Below, piece by piece: positions 54,531-63,075 of a stretch of DNA of 64,000 nucleotides (positions are counted from its first letter, which is position 1; every line of letters starts with the position of its first letter). The translations under genes and the position numbers were made by a program. The DNA lies in the NCBI GenBank assembly GCA_041671545.1, contig JBAZBI010000007.1:62001-126000 (forward strand), in the 5' to 3' direction. Under the pieces are notes generated by a model. The model worked only from the letters and a program-made list of their open reading frames with translations, ran no database searches and was not told where the DNA came from. The DNA comes from UBA1563 sp041671545. GTDB taxonomy: Bacteria; Bacteroidota; Ignavibacteria; Ignavibacteriales; Ignavibacteriaceae.

Positions 54531-55787
54531 ATGAAAACAAATATATTTTTACATCGTGTGTTAAACCGAAGTACAGGTTTTATCAGCATTATTGGGCTTG
54601 TTGGTTTGATGACGTACACCACGACATTTTCTCAAACTATAAATCTTGGAACCGCATCCAACTTCGCAGTTCTTGCGGCTGCCGGAATCACAAATACCGG
54701 GATCACTGCTCTCACGGGTGATATTGGCTCGTATCCAACTGCAACGATAACCGGATTTCCTCCCGGAATTTTTTCCGGGACAAATCATGGAAATGACGAG
54801 ATAACCCATCAGGCGATGCTTGATCTGAATAGTGCATATATTGATGCCGAGGGAAGAGCCGGGATCAGCATCGGATCAGAACTTGGCGGAACAACTTTAA
54901 CGGCTGGTGTTTACAATTCTGCGGCAACATTTGCAATAACAGGGACCCTTACGCTCAACGGTAATGCGACCGACGTCTTCATCTTTCAGGCAGGCAGCAC
55001 ACTTATTACAGCCACTGATAGCCGTGTTACTCTTAATGGAGTACTTTGGACAAACATCTTTTGGCAGGTGGGGAGTTCTTCAACTCTTGGAGTAAATTCT
55101 ATGTTTGAAGGAACCATCATGGCTAACACCTCAATCACAGCTAATTCCGGTGCAACAGTGCATGGGCGATTATTAGCAGGAGCCGTAACTGCGACCGGCG
55201 CGGTTGTACTGAACGCCAATACAGCACTACCGGTAGAACTGACATCTTTTACTGCTGCCTTAAATCGCGGTGCGGTAGTATTAAATTGGAACACAGCTAC
55301 AGAAGTAAATAATTACGGATTTGAAATTGAAAGTCGCAGAGACAACGCCAACTTTGAAAAAATTGGATTTGTTAAAGGTAATGGGAATAGCAATTCAGTT
55401 AAAAATTATTTCTTCACCGATACACAAACGCTTTCCGGTAAAAACTTTTATAGATTAAAACAAATTGATAACGACGGGGTTTTTGAATATTCAAAAGTTG
55501 TTGAAGTAGATTTTAATCAGCCGCAAACATTTGAATTATTGCAAAACTATCCTAATCCTTTCAATCCAACGACTAAAATCAGTTACGCAATTCCTGTAGA
55601 CGGCAGAGTGCAATTATTAATTTATGGAATAACAGGAGAAGTTGTAAAATCGCTGGTAAATGAATATCAAACCGCAGGAATTTATACTGTTAATTTTAAC
55701 GCGGCTGCTTTACCTAGCGGAATATATTTTTATAAAATCATTACAAATAACTTTTTACAAGTTAAGAAAATGTCAATAATTAAATAG
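54531..55787 (+). CDS. T9SS-secreted DUF3494 protein
   Basis: A 418-residue secreted protein with AAGGAGCC upstream. The signal ends about TTFSQT. A DUF3494 domain at about 40-235 (LGTASNFAVLAAAGITNTG, GDIGSYPTA, DVFIFQAGSTLI, NIFWQVGSSSTLG, GTIMANTSITANSG). Residues 235-335 form an Ig-like domain (LPVELTSFTAALNRGAVVLNW, the usual T9SS-associated module). The last 80 residues are the T9SS sorting domain (LQNYPNPFNPTTKISY, SGIYFYKI). It has only the head domain and lacks the Ig stalk of the larger paralogues. Confidence 0.94.
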   Translation: MKTNIFLHRVLNRSTGFISIIGLVGLMTYTTTFSQTINLGTASNFAVLAAAGITNTGITALTGDIGSYPTATITGFPPGIFSGTNHGNDEITHQAMLDLNSAYIDAEGRAGISIGSELGGTTLTAGVYNSAATFAITGTLTLNGNATDVFIFQAGSTLITATDSRVTLNGVLWTNIFWQVGSSSTLGVNSMFEGTIMANTSITANSGATVHGRLLAGAVTATGAVVLNANTALPVELTSFTAALNRGAVVLNWNTATEVNNYGFEIESRRDNANFEKIGFVKGNGNSNSVKNYFFTDTQTLSGKNFYRLKQIDNDGVFEYSKVVEVDFNQPQTFELLQNYPNPFNPTTKISYAIPVDGRVQLLIYGITGEVVKSLVNEYQTAGIYTVNFNAAALPSGIYFYKIITNNFLQVKKMSIIK

Positions 55788-55799
55788 GGAAATAAAACT

Positions 55800-55979
55800 G
55801 TGAACAATTTATCAAGTTTTGATTGGAACATTAATAAAGGCGATTTCATTCATTATGAATTAAGTCTGGTAAAATTCAAAAAAAAAGAAAAGATGGTAAA
55901 AAGATTTTTTACAGTCAGTCTTGTGGTACTCTCATGTGTTATGATGCTGACGTTATTGCACTTGGCGGCTAAAGTTTAG
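55800..55979 (+). CDS. Small membrane protein
   Basis: A 59-residue ORF with GTG start 12 bp after the DUF3494 gene. The N-terminal half is hydrophilic (FDWNINKGDFIHYELSLVKF), followed by a basic patch KKKEKMVKR and a hydrophobic helix FFTVSLVVLSCVMMLTLLHL. It is predicted to be a bitopic membrane peptide with the N-terminus inside. Function unknown. The ribosome-binding site is weak (GGGAA). Confidence 0.5.
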   Translation: MNNLSSFDWNINKGDFIHYELSLVKFKKKEKMVKRFFTVSLVVLSCVMMLTLLHLAAKV

Positions 55980-56029
55980 TCTTAACGCTTGTGCAAGTAT
56001 TAAGATTTTTTAAATACATGTGGTAATCA

Positions 56030-56713
56030 ATGGCGAACAAAAAATACATGATGGCAAAAAGTAGAATCGACTTTCTCTTAAGCGCGGTTATCTTATTAGT
56101 TGCCCTTCCGGTAATGCTGTTGATAACCATTGCATTGACGGTAATCTTACGGTCTTTTCCTGTGATAATTCAAAAACGCGGTTTAACGGAAGCGAATCAG
56201 GTTTTCATGATATATAAGTTTAAAACAATAAAAACTAATTCCCTCAATCAAATCAATAAGGGAAACATTTTCTTCAAATCCGACTTATCACAATATGTTC
56301 CCACTTTTTGCAAATGGTTAAGAAAAACCGGGTTAGATGAACTTCCTCAAATATTCAATGTGTTAAGAGGTGAAATGAGTTTAGTTGGTCCCCGCCCTTT
56401 TACTATTAAAGATCTTGACATATTGAAAAATAAATACCCGAAGTATTATCGCGCTCGTAACATAATTACAGCAAAACCGGGAATAACCGGTATGTGGCAA
56501 GTCTTCGGAAATAGAAACGAGGGTATTCAAAATTTGCTTGATCATGATCTTTACTACAATGAACAGGCTTCCCTTTGGGTTGATCTAAGGATTTTATTAG
56601 GCACTGTTTTTTTGATCTCCAGCGGGAAACATACCGATGCTATTTTCCCATCCGTCTATGATGGTAAGGAATTTAAAACTTTGAGTAATACTCAGACACT
56701 GACCAATTACTAA
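56030..56713 (+). CDS. Initiating sugar transferase (WbaP/EpsL type)
   Basis: A 227-residue phosphoglycosyl transferase that loads the first sugar onto a polyprenyl phosphate. N-terminal membrane helix at 13-36 (FLLSAVILLVALPVMLLITI), then the conserved KFKTIKTN (usually KFRTM), RKTGLDELPQIFNVLRGEMSLVGPRP and KPGITGMWQV. The short form lacks the multi-helix N-terminal domain. Other capsule or O-antigen genes are not adjacent, so the pathway is not clear. Confidence 0.92.
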   Translation: MANKKYMMAKSRIDFLLSAVILLVALPVMLLITIALTVILRSFPVIIQKRGLTEANQVFMIYKFKTIKTNSLNQINKGNIFFKSDLSQYVPTFCKWLRKTGLDELPQIFNVLRGEMSLVGPRPFTIKDLDILKNKYPKYYRARNIITAKPGITGMWQVFGNRNEGIQNLLDHDLYYNEQASLWVDLRILLGTVFLISSGKHTDAIFPSVYDGKEFKTLSNTQTLTNY

Positions 56714-56803
56714 ATATCGATTTGATAAACAAAAGATAAAAAACATTTATTACTATCCGGCAAAAAAATGTTGTTCGTGTGAAGAAAAATTCATCGCTCA
56801 AAA

Positions 56804-56838
56804 GATGTAGTTCCCTTTTCATCCTTTTGCCTGATTGA
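56804..56838 (+). promoter_or_regulatory. 35-bp upstream motif, copy 12
   Basis: Strong copy: GATGTAGTTCC, CTTTTCATCC, TTTTGCCTGATTGA. CATATTAT follows at 23-30 bp. It ends 86 bp before CsbD copy 2. Confidence 0.78.
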
Positions 56839-56924
56839 ACAACACCACAGTTCTTTCTATCATATTATCGAGATCAAAAACTTTCAAATGAAATACATTA
56901 ATCAAAATTATGAAGGAGTCGAAT

Positions 56925-57110
56925 ATGAATTGGCTGACAATAAAAGGAAATTGGAACGAAACTGCCGGGAAACTTAAACAACAATTTGCAAACCTAACTG
57001 ATGACGATCTACTCCTAAAAGATGGTAAAGAAGAAGAGTTGGTTGGGAAATTGCAGAACAAACTTGGAAAAACTAAAAAAGAATTAAAAAAAATAATTTC
57101 CAAAATATAA
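56925..57110 (+). CDS. CsbD family stress protein (copy 2)
   Basis: The ATG at 56925 is preferred: AAGGAG at 56911-56916 is its ribosome-binding site, and an in-frame ATG at 56910 would overlap that site. The product of 61 residues (WLTIKGNWNETAGKLKQQF, then helix to LGKTKKELKKI) is closely similar to copy 1 at 47306, with the same length. They appear to be paralogues. Confidence 0.94.
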   Translation: MNWLTIKGNWNETAGKLKQQFANLTDDDLLLKDGKEEELVGKLQNKLGKTKKELKKIISKI

Positions 57111-57212
57111 CGATGAGCTTGCGGAAGCAATAATAATAGTTCCAAGTAAGCGAGTTCTTACGTAACTAAAGTAGAGTACCTAAATATTTATTAACCCATT
57201 TCAAGGAGAATT

Positions 57213-57653
57213 ATGAAAACTCATTATTTCATCTTAGCTGCTTTAATGATAATTGCAGCATCTGCGTTAACCGGTTGTGACTACAGCAGAGAAAAAAAAG
57301 TTGAGGACGCTAGAGAGAATGCTCAACAGGCAAATTCTGATTTAAAAGCGGCTCAAGCTGAGTATGACAAGGAATGGCAACAATTCCAAAAGGATGCTGA
57401 ATTTAGAATCCGCATTAACGAAAACAGGATAAACGAATTCAAATCCGAGATTCAAACAGCAAAAGGGAAATTCAAAACCAAATATGAAAAAGAAGTGGTA
57501 AGATTGGAAGAAAGAAATATTGAACTGAAGAAAAAAATAAGTGAATACAAGTACGAAGGAAAAGAAGATTGGGAGGAATTCAAACGAGGAATTAACCATG
57601 ATCTTGATGTAGTTGGTACAGCGCTAAATGATTTTTTCTCGAAAAAAGATTAA
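57213..57653 (+). CDS. Coiled-coil lipoprotein
   Basis: A 146-residue protein: lipobox LTG-C (Cys22), then a long charged helix (about 30-110) rich in Glu, Lys and Gln (ARENAQQANSDLKAAQAEYD, EERNIELKKKI), and a short amphipathic C-terminus (LDVVGTALNDFFSKK). It resembles small periplasmic lipoproteins that span the gap to the peptidoglycan. The ribosome-binding site AAGGAGA is good. It probably shares the CsbD transcript. Confidence 0.82.
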   Translation: MKTHYFILAALMIIAASALTGCDYSREKKVEDARENAQQANSDLKAAQAEYDKEWQQFQKDAEFRIRINENRINEFKSEIQTAKGKFKTKYEKEVVRLEERNIELKKKISEYKYEGKEDWEEFKRGINHDLDVVGTALNDFFSKKD

Positions 57654-57698
57654 CAGTAATTTCTCTCTTAAGATGAACTAACACAAAGCAGTAAAAAA

Positions 57699-58907
57699 AT
57701 GCAAAAAATCAAATTAGTTGGTCAGATGATTTGCTGTATTTTACTCATGTTGAGCGTACATGCCCAACAGCGATTTCCCACACTCATCCGGTCATCACTT
57801 GAGAATGAAATTATCATCCTCTCTGTTAATAAACCTGTTTACTATCCGGGCGACACAATAAGCATAAAAGTTCAGCGGAATAGCAAATCAGCAACAGCCG
57901 TTGCAACACCAATTTTAATTATGGAGGAAACAGACCTTAAACCCATTGGAAACAATATATTCACGGCTATCATTCCACAAGCTTGTACACCGGGTCCATA
58001 TAGAGTCCGCCTCCGAATAAAAGATGAACAAGGACGACGGTATATCTATGCTACGGATTGCATCGTAAATGTAGAAGAGCACCAAGTTATAGAACAGATA
58101 AGCAAATATGTACACATCGAACCCGATTCAGGTGGGCTGAATCAGCAAACTGCTGTAACACTCAGTCGTGATCAGATTCGAAATCTTCAAGTAATATTCC
58201 AGCGCGATAGCATAGGAATAGGAATGGGACCGCAATTTGTAACAATCAGAACAACAGTATTATTGCGCGATGGAATTACAGCACAAACATTTGAACGCCG
58301 TGTTTTAACTTTTAGAAGTGACAACGATCCTGACAGAGATTATGCCATGTTAGTTCAGTACCGCCGTGCTTATGGTTCGTATGCAGCGATCCGTTCGGAA
58401 GAATTTACCCGGGTTCCCATCAACGTTGACACTCTCCCCGATTGGGCAATTATAAAGATCAACATCGAACCTGATTATACAATAAAAATTGGCGGATACG
58501 ATCGCTCAAATTCATTTACCCGCTATTTTCACATTAGAGGTCCCAAAATTGAAATTGGTCTTTCTCTTGGGATACCAAAAGTTTTATTTGACTCACAAGC
58601 GAAGGACACAATTCAGTATGGAAATTATAGTGCGATGATCCGTTTTTATTATGTGAACGAAATCTCGGGACATCGCTTTCCGGTGAATTTGGGAATTGGA
58701 ACATATGGAGTTAATTCTCCTATTGATGTAAATGCGGGGCGGGGCGGATTTGCATTATCGGTATTTTTTAATGTTGCTGAAATGACAAGGATGATTGGGA
58801 TTGAATTGCCAAAAACAGTTAGTGCGGGTTTAGAATTAGCGCCATTCTTTCCCCTCGAACGAAAATGGAGATTTTTGATCGCCGCCCAAGTTGGGATTGC
58901 ACTTTAG
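57699..58907 (+). CDS. Exported protein with macroglobulin-like N-terminal domain
   Basis: A 402-residue secreted protein: signal peptide ends VHAQQ. Residues 30-130 contain SVNKPVYYPGDTISIKVQRNS and GPYRVRLRIKDEQGRRY, the strand pattern of the macroglobulin (MG) domain opening. The rest is beta-rich (IKINIEPDYTIKIGGYDRSN) and the last 100 residues have barrel-like strands ending FLIAAQVGIAL. I do not recognise a full family. It could be an outer-membrane-associated structural protein. It is the last plus-strand gene before the IS remnant. Confidence 0.7.
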   Translation: MQKIKLVGQMICCILLMLSVHAQQRFPTLIRSSLENEIIILSVNKPVYYPGDTISIKVQRNSKSATAVATPILIMEETDLKPIGNNIFTAIIPQACTPGPYRVRLRIKDEQGRRYIYATDCIVNVEEHQVIEQISKYVHIEPDSGGLNQQTAVTLSRDQIRNLQVIFQRDSIGIGMGPQFVTIRTTVLLRDGITAQTFERRVLTFRSDNDPDRDYAMLVQYRRAYGSYAAIRSEEFTRVPINVDTLPDWAIIKINIEPDYTIKIGGYDRSNSFTRYFHIRGPKIEIGLSLGIPKVLFDSQAKDTIQYGNYSAMIRFYYVNEISGHRFPVNLGIGTYGVNSPIDVNAGRGGFALSVFFNVAEMTRMIGIELPKTVSAGLELAPFFPLERKWRFLIAAQVGIAL

Positions 58908-58973
58908 TTCTTAGCTGGAACTTTGTTTGAGACTATTTCAATAAAACAGATGCAAAGTATATTGTAATGCACC

Positions 58974-59345
58974 CACAAAGAGTTTCTCCGTACGATAGAT
59001 AAACGAATTACTACAGATTTAGATGTCCATATTATAGCAGACAACTACAGTATGCATAAGACGGAAGAAGTAAAATTACGGTTGACTAAACATCCGAGAT
59101 TCCATATTCATTTCTCACCAACCCCTGCTTCGTGGATAAATATGGTAGAAGGATTTTTTAGCAAAATAAGGGAGAAGATGATACGGAGAAGCAGTTTCAA
59201 CAACACTGAAGAATTAGATAATGCTATTCTCAACTTTATTGCAGTGCATCATGAAAACCCTAAAGTTTATATTTGGACAAAAGATGCCGATACTATTATT
59301 GCTAAGTGGATTAAATGTAAAGATGTGTTAGGGGCACTACAATAG
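58974..59345 (+). pseudogene. IS630-family transposase, 3' fragment
   Basis: In-frame from about 58974 (HKEFLRTIDKRITTDLDVHI) through HKTEEVKLRL and FSPTPASWINMVEGFFSKI to TAG near 59345. This is the C-terminal DDE part of an IS630-type transposase with the catalytic Asp in IIADNYS and Glu in MVEGFFS. The N-terminal half is missing and no terminal inverted repeats were found, so it is a decayed remnant marking an old insertion at a strand-switch boundary. Confidence 0.85.
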
Positions 59346-59514
59346 GTAATTATGGGTATATAATCTGGAATAGTCAAGTTTTTTCAAAAAAAAACTATGA
59401 CAGCGGAAATTATTCTATAATAGAATAAAGAGTAACGGCGACGGGTAGTTGACTTTTAAACGAAATCAAGCCTTTTCTATTTTAAATTGTTGTGTCTTCG
59501 ACTTTAAAAGATTT

Positions 59515-59925
59515 TTAATGTGGAAGTTTACTCTTCAATCTTGAATAGATAAATGCCCCAACAATTGCTCCGGCAAGTGTTAATAAAGCTGGAAATTCAC
59601 CGGCTCCGATTTGCGCAAAGATGGGTCCGGGGCAAGCGCCGGTAACTGCCCAGCCAAGCCCGAAAATTGCTCCACCGATGATAACTCCCATATTCATTTC
59701 TTTTTCGGAGATTTTTATTTCCTCTCCTTTTACATCTTTTATCTTTAATATTTTGATCAGCAAATAAGAAACCAAACCGATTGCGATCGCCGAAGAAATT
59801 ATTAAATACATGTGCGCTTCTTCAAACTTGAACATGCTGTTTATTCTAAACCAACTTATTACTTGTGATTTAGTTAAAATTATTCCGAATAGAATTCCCG
59901 GTAAAATATATTTTAAGTCTTTCAT
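59515..59925 (-). CDS. YeeE/YedE-type membrane protein, second half
   Basis: The long frame reaches 60045, but the first 40 residues overlap the upstream gene and lack sense. ATG at 59925 (MKDLKYILPGILFGIIL) gives 136 residues and starts 8 bp after the upstream stop. It shows four hydrophobic segments and GLGWAVTGACPGPIFAQIGAG, the conserved Cys-containing motif of YeeE/YedE sulfur transporters (thiosulfate-type uptake). It pairs with the preceding gene, together covering a full YeeE. Confidence 0.88.
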   Translation of the reverse strand: MKDLKYILPGILFGIILTKSQVISWFRINSMFKFEEAHMYLIISSAIAIGLVSYLLIKILKIKDVKGEEIKISEKEMNMGVIIGGAIFGLGWAVTGACPGPIFAQIGAGEFPALLTLAGAIVGAFIYSRLKSKLPH

Positions 59926-59933
59926 CGTTTCAC

Positions 59934-60401
59934 CTAATAAAAAAGAAAAGTCATAATTAATCCGCCGACAAAGAAAAATATGGTTGCAATAATTCCCGAT
60001 TTTTGAAGCGTAGAAATTCCGGTGATTGAATGTCCCGAAGTACATCCGTTTGCATAGCGAGTTCCAAAACCGACTAAAATTCCTCCCGCTAATAATTGAA
60101 CATAACCTGAAAGCGAATGATAACTTTCGGGAAGAAATTTTGCCGGTGTTTCTGAAAGGAGGAAGTTAGCGATCCATCCGCCGATTGTTATACCGATTAC
60201 AAAGTAAAACTTCCATCTATTTTTATTTATAAAATCGGTGATGTTCTCTTTACTATTGCCCGGAAAAACTACCGAACAGATATAATCGAACGAAGAAGAT
60301 ATTCCGAACATCTTACTTCCGAACAGAAGAAAGAAAGGAACAAACAGTCCGATGAGCGGACCAGCGATATACCATTTACTTAGCGCGTTTATAATCTCCA
60401 A
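59934..60401 (-). CDS. YeeE/YedE-type membrane protein, first half
   Basis: A 155-residue membrane protein with the conserved YANGCTSGHSITG motif, whose Cys is important in YeeE thiosulfate transport. The split into two genes is common in Bacteroidota. It is 14 bp downstream of the OsmC gene in the order metZ-osmC-yeeE1-yeeE2. A role in sulfur uptake for cysteine or methionine synthesis fits the context. Confidence 0.9.
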   Translation of the reverse strand: MEIINALSKWYIAGPLIGLFVPFFLLFGSKMFGISSSFDYICSVVFPGNSKENITDFINKNRWKFYFVIGITIGGWIANFLLSETPAKFLPESYHSLSGYVQLLAGGILVGFGTRYANGCTSGHSITGISTLQKSGIIATIFFFVGGLIMTFLFY

Positions 60402-60415
60402 TGTTTACACCACTA

Positions 60416-60829
60416 TTAATTTAACTTATAATTGAATTTCAAAACAGCGCTCTTCTCTAAAATTTTTGAAACGGAACAATATTTTGTTACAGAGAGATCG
60501 ATCGCTTTTTGAATTTTTGTTTCGTCCAAATCGCCTTTGAAAATATAGGTTACCGAAATTTCTTTAAATATTGCCGGAGTTTCATCTTCTCTGCGTGAAG
60601 CATCAATTTCAATTTGAAAATCTTCAATTATCTGTTTCTGTTTTTTTAAGATGCTGATAATATCGATTGCGCTGCAACTGCCAAGTCCCATAAGTATCAA
60701 TTCCATCGGGCGAGCGCCGAGACCATGTCCGCCGGTGGCTTCGCCTGCATCGATGTTCACTTTTACATTTGAAGCGCCGAATGCCTCAAGATGGAAATCA
60801 TTGTCCACTCTTTTAAAATTTACTTTCAC
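60416..60829 (-). CDS. OsmC family protein
   Basis: A 137-residue protein with the two conserved Cys residues of the OsmC/Ohr fold (GLGSCSAIDI and KYCSVSKIL). Members detoxify organic hydroperoxides, but the many copies next to YeeE/TusA-type genes suggest a role in sulfur or thiol metabolism here. It starts 6 bp after the metZ stop. Confidence 0.92.
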   Translation of the reverse strand: MKVNFKRVDNDFHLEAFGASNVKVNIDAGEATGGHGLGARPMELILMGLGSCSAIDIISILKKQKQIIEDFQIEIDASRREDETPAIFKEISVTYIFKGDLDETKIQKAIDLSVTKYCSVSKILEKSAVLKFNYKLN

Positions 60830-60835
60830 GTTTAC

Positions 60836-62002
60836 CTACTTTGATTTTTCGATTGATTGAAGAACATCATTTATAATGTCGGCAATATTTTCAAGTCCAA
60901 CGGAAACTCTGATCAGTCCCGGGAATATTCCAACTTTAGCGCGTTCCTCTTTCGTTAATTTTGAATGAGTTGTTGAAGCCGGATGAGTTACGATCGTTCG
61001 TGTATCGCCAAGATTGGCGCTGCTCGAACATAATTCCACATTGTTAATAAATCTCTTTGCTTGTTCAAATCCGCCTTTCAAAACAAAAGTAACGATGCCG
61101 CCTCCCATTTTCATCTGTCTTTGTGCAAGATCGAATTGAGGATGCGATTTTAGAAAAGGATATTTGACTGTAGAAATATTATCGTTCGCACTAAGCACTT
61201 CGGCTAAAGCCAGAGCGTTTGAAGAATGTCTCTCCATCCGCACAGATAAAGTTTCAAGACTTTTTGATAAGACCCACGCATTAAAAGGAGAAAGCGCCGG
61301 ACCGGTTTGCCGGGCGAAGAATCTTATTTCTTTTATTAAATCTTTTGGACCAACAATAACGCCACCGAGTACACGCCCCTGTCCATCAATATATTTTGTA
61401 GCAGAATGGATGACCAGATCAGCGGCGAAATCTGCGGGAGTTTGAATGAGCGGAGTAGCGAAACAATTATCAACGCTTAAAATCAGATTATGTTTTTTCT
61501 TTAATTCGCCCAACCAGTTTAAATCAATAATTTCAAGCGCGGGATTTGAAGGTGTTTCGATAAAAACAATTTTTGTGTTTGGGTTGATTTCCTGTTCCCA
61601 TGTCTCAGGTTTATCGGCATCAACATATGTATGAGTAATTCCCCACTTCGGAAGAATTTTTGTTAGAATTTGATGGCTCGAACCGAATAGCGAACGTGAC
61701 GCCAAAATATGATCTCCGGAATTTAACAGTGCTGCAAAACTTGTAAATACTGCCGCCATGCCGGTGGCAAACGCAAAACCGTCTTCACATTTTTCCAGCG
61801 AAGCCATCTTCTCCACAAATTCGCTTGTGTTGGGATTCGAAAACCGGCTGTAAATATTTCCTTCTATCTCATCGTTGAAAAGGGCGACTCCTTGCTCGGC
61901 GTTATCAAAGACGAAACTTGATGTTAAATAAATCGGAACGGAGTGTTCTCTGTGTTCCGATCTTTTTGCTTGAATACGTATTGCTTTTGTTTCTTTTTTC
62001 AT
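60836..62002 (-). CDS. metZ: O-succinylhomoserine sulfhydrylase-type PLP enzyme
   Basis: A 388-residue cystathionine-gamma-synthase-family enzyme, using sulfide to form homocysteine from an acylated homoserine. The PLP site reads LVIHSATKYIDGQGRVLGG with the Schiff-base Lys, and the DGQGR sequence is characteristic of the MetZ type. FIETPSNPALEIID and SLETLSVRMERH are other family blocks. First gene of a four-gene sulfur operon on the minus strand. Confidence 0.93.
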   Translation of the reverse strand: MKKETKAIRIQAKRSEHREHSVPIYLTSSFVFDNAEQGVALFNDEIEGNIYSRFSNPNTSEFVEKMASLEKCEDGFAFATGMAAVFTSFAALLNSGDHILASRSLFGSSHQILTKILPKWGITHTYVDADKPETWEQEINPNTKIVFIETPSNPALEIIDLNWLGELKKKHNLILSVDNCFATPLIQTPADFAADLVIHSATKYIDGQGRVLGGVIVGPKDLIKEIRFFARQTGPALSPFNAWVLSKSLETLSVRMERHSSNALALAEVLSANDNISTVKYPFLKSHPQFDLAQRQMKMGGGIVTFVLKGGFEQAKRFINNVELCSSSANLGDTRTIVTHPASTTHSKLTKEERAKVGIFPGLIRVSVGLENIADIINDVLQSIEKSK

Positions 62003-62128
62003 ATCGGTAAAAAATTAATTGTCGAATTATGTTCTTAAGATGTAGTTTTTATTGTTTCTCCAACTTTAAGTACCCGGTCATATTTATCAACCTTAATAAA
62101 AGTAGAAGAGTTCCCTCTTGAACCGAAA

Positions 62129-62159
62129 AAAAAACAACTACAATTTTCAGTTGTTTTTT
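62129..62159 (-). terminator. Terminator of the DUF72 gene
   Basis: AAAAAACAACT at 62129-62139 pairs with AGTTGTTTTTT at 62149-62159. Read on the minus strand, the stem ends in a run of T, so it is a good terminator for the gene that ends at 62200. Confidence 0.85.
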
Positions 62160-62199
62160 AAACGTTAAGTTAAAGACTGTAAAAAAATGGGAGAGACTG

Positions 62200-63063
62200 T
62201 TACGCAGGTTTCATCAGGTTTTTTATTTTTTTGATTGTTAGCGGCGCCGAACCTTCGTAATGATTATTTACGTTTACGAAAAGATCAATTTCTTTTTGTT
62301 GAAATGTATTTATTACTTCTACAATTTGGTTTAATTCTTTGTCTTTCGGTTCAACGATCTTGTTCCAAATACTGTTTGTTTTTTGTTCGATGCCCGAACG
62401 GTCGGGTCCGTGCAGCCGTATTACTGCTGTTGATTTTATGTGACTTTGGAACTCCTTAAAAACATCCCGGATAGGCGGCATGTAATATCCCTGGAGAAAT
62501 ACCATTGCAAGACCATTTCTTTCAAGAAATTCAAAGAACGGTGCTTTTAAATAATTCGGATTACGGATTTCGATTCCGAACGTATAACGTTTGTCTAAGG
62601 ATTCGACGAACGGTTCTAATTTGTCTAATAATTCTTCCAAACCGCTCATCTTTTGTTTATTTAGATATTCAAACTGAAACATAAGTACGCCGATCTTTCC
62701 GCTCATCGGTTCAAGTGATGCTAAAAACTTATCCAACAATTCTGCGTTAAGAAAATGAGGATTAGGTTTAAGTAATCTCGTTCTATCCTGGTTATAAAAA
62801 TGTGTGAGTGTAACGCTGTTTGGAATTTTGATAGTGAACTTAAAACCATCCGGAACGGAATCATTATAAAGCTTAACATCTTTTTCATTTGGAAGCAGTA
62901 CTTTGTTTTGAGTAAGAAGAGACCAGAACCACTGATCTATTTCAACGGTATTAAAATGGCGGGAATATTCTTCAAGGTAATTCTGTTCTGATTTGTCGGT
63001 ATAAATAATTTCTTTCCAAGAATCATATTTCCAACTACAAGTGCCTATTTTTAATTCTGCCAT
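62200..63063 (-). CDS. DUF72 TIM-barrel-like protein
   Basis: A 287-residue protein with LKIGTCSWKYDSWKEIIY at the start and FNTVEIDQWFW, typical DUF72 strands, and the later IGVLMFQFEY and RYTFGIEIRN. The fold is an eight-strand barrel related to the metal-dependent phosphohydrolases, but no activity is established. It starts 12 bp after the small Cys-rich gene, suggesting one operon. Confidence 0.92.
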   Translation of the reverse strand: MAELKIGTCSWKYDSWKEIIYTDKSEQNYLEEYSRHFNTVEIDQWFWSLLTQNKVLLPNEKDVKLYNDSVPDGFKFTIKIPNSVTLTHFYNQDRTRLLKPNPHFLNAELLDKFLASLEPMSGKIGVLMFQFEYLNKQKMSGLEELLDKLEPFVESLDKRYTFGIEIRNPNYLKAPFFEFLERNGLAMVFLQGYYMPPIRDVFKEFQSHIKSTAVIRLHGPDRSGIEQKTNSIWNKIVEPKDKELNQIVEVINTFQQKEIDLFVNVNNHYEGSAPLTIKKIKNLMKPA

Positions 63064-63075
63064 GGTAAACTTCTT

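Noticed and set aside
4316..56838. Reading the repeated 35-bp motif as a sigma-54 promoter
   Set aside because: There is no GG/GC pair at the required -24/-12 spacing in the aligned copies.
59925..60045. N-terminal 40-residue extension of the second YeeE-half gene
   Set aside because: It overlaps the upstream gene and its sequence has no membrane or family pattern; ATG 59925 fits better.
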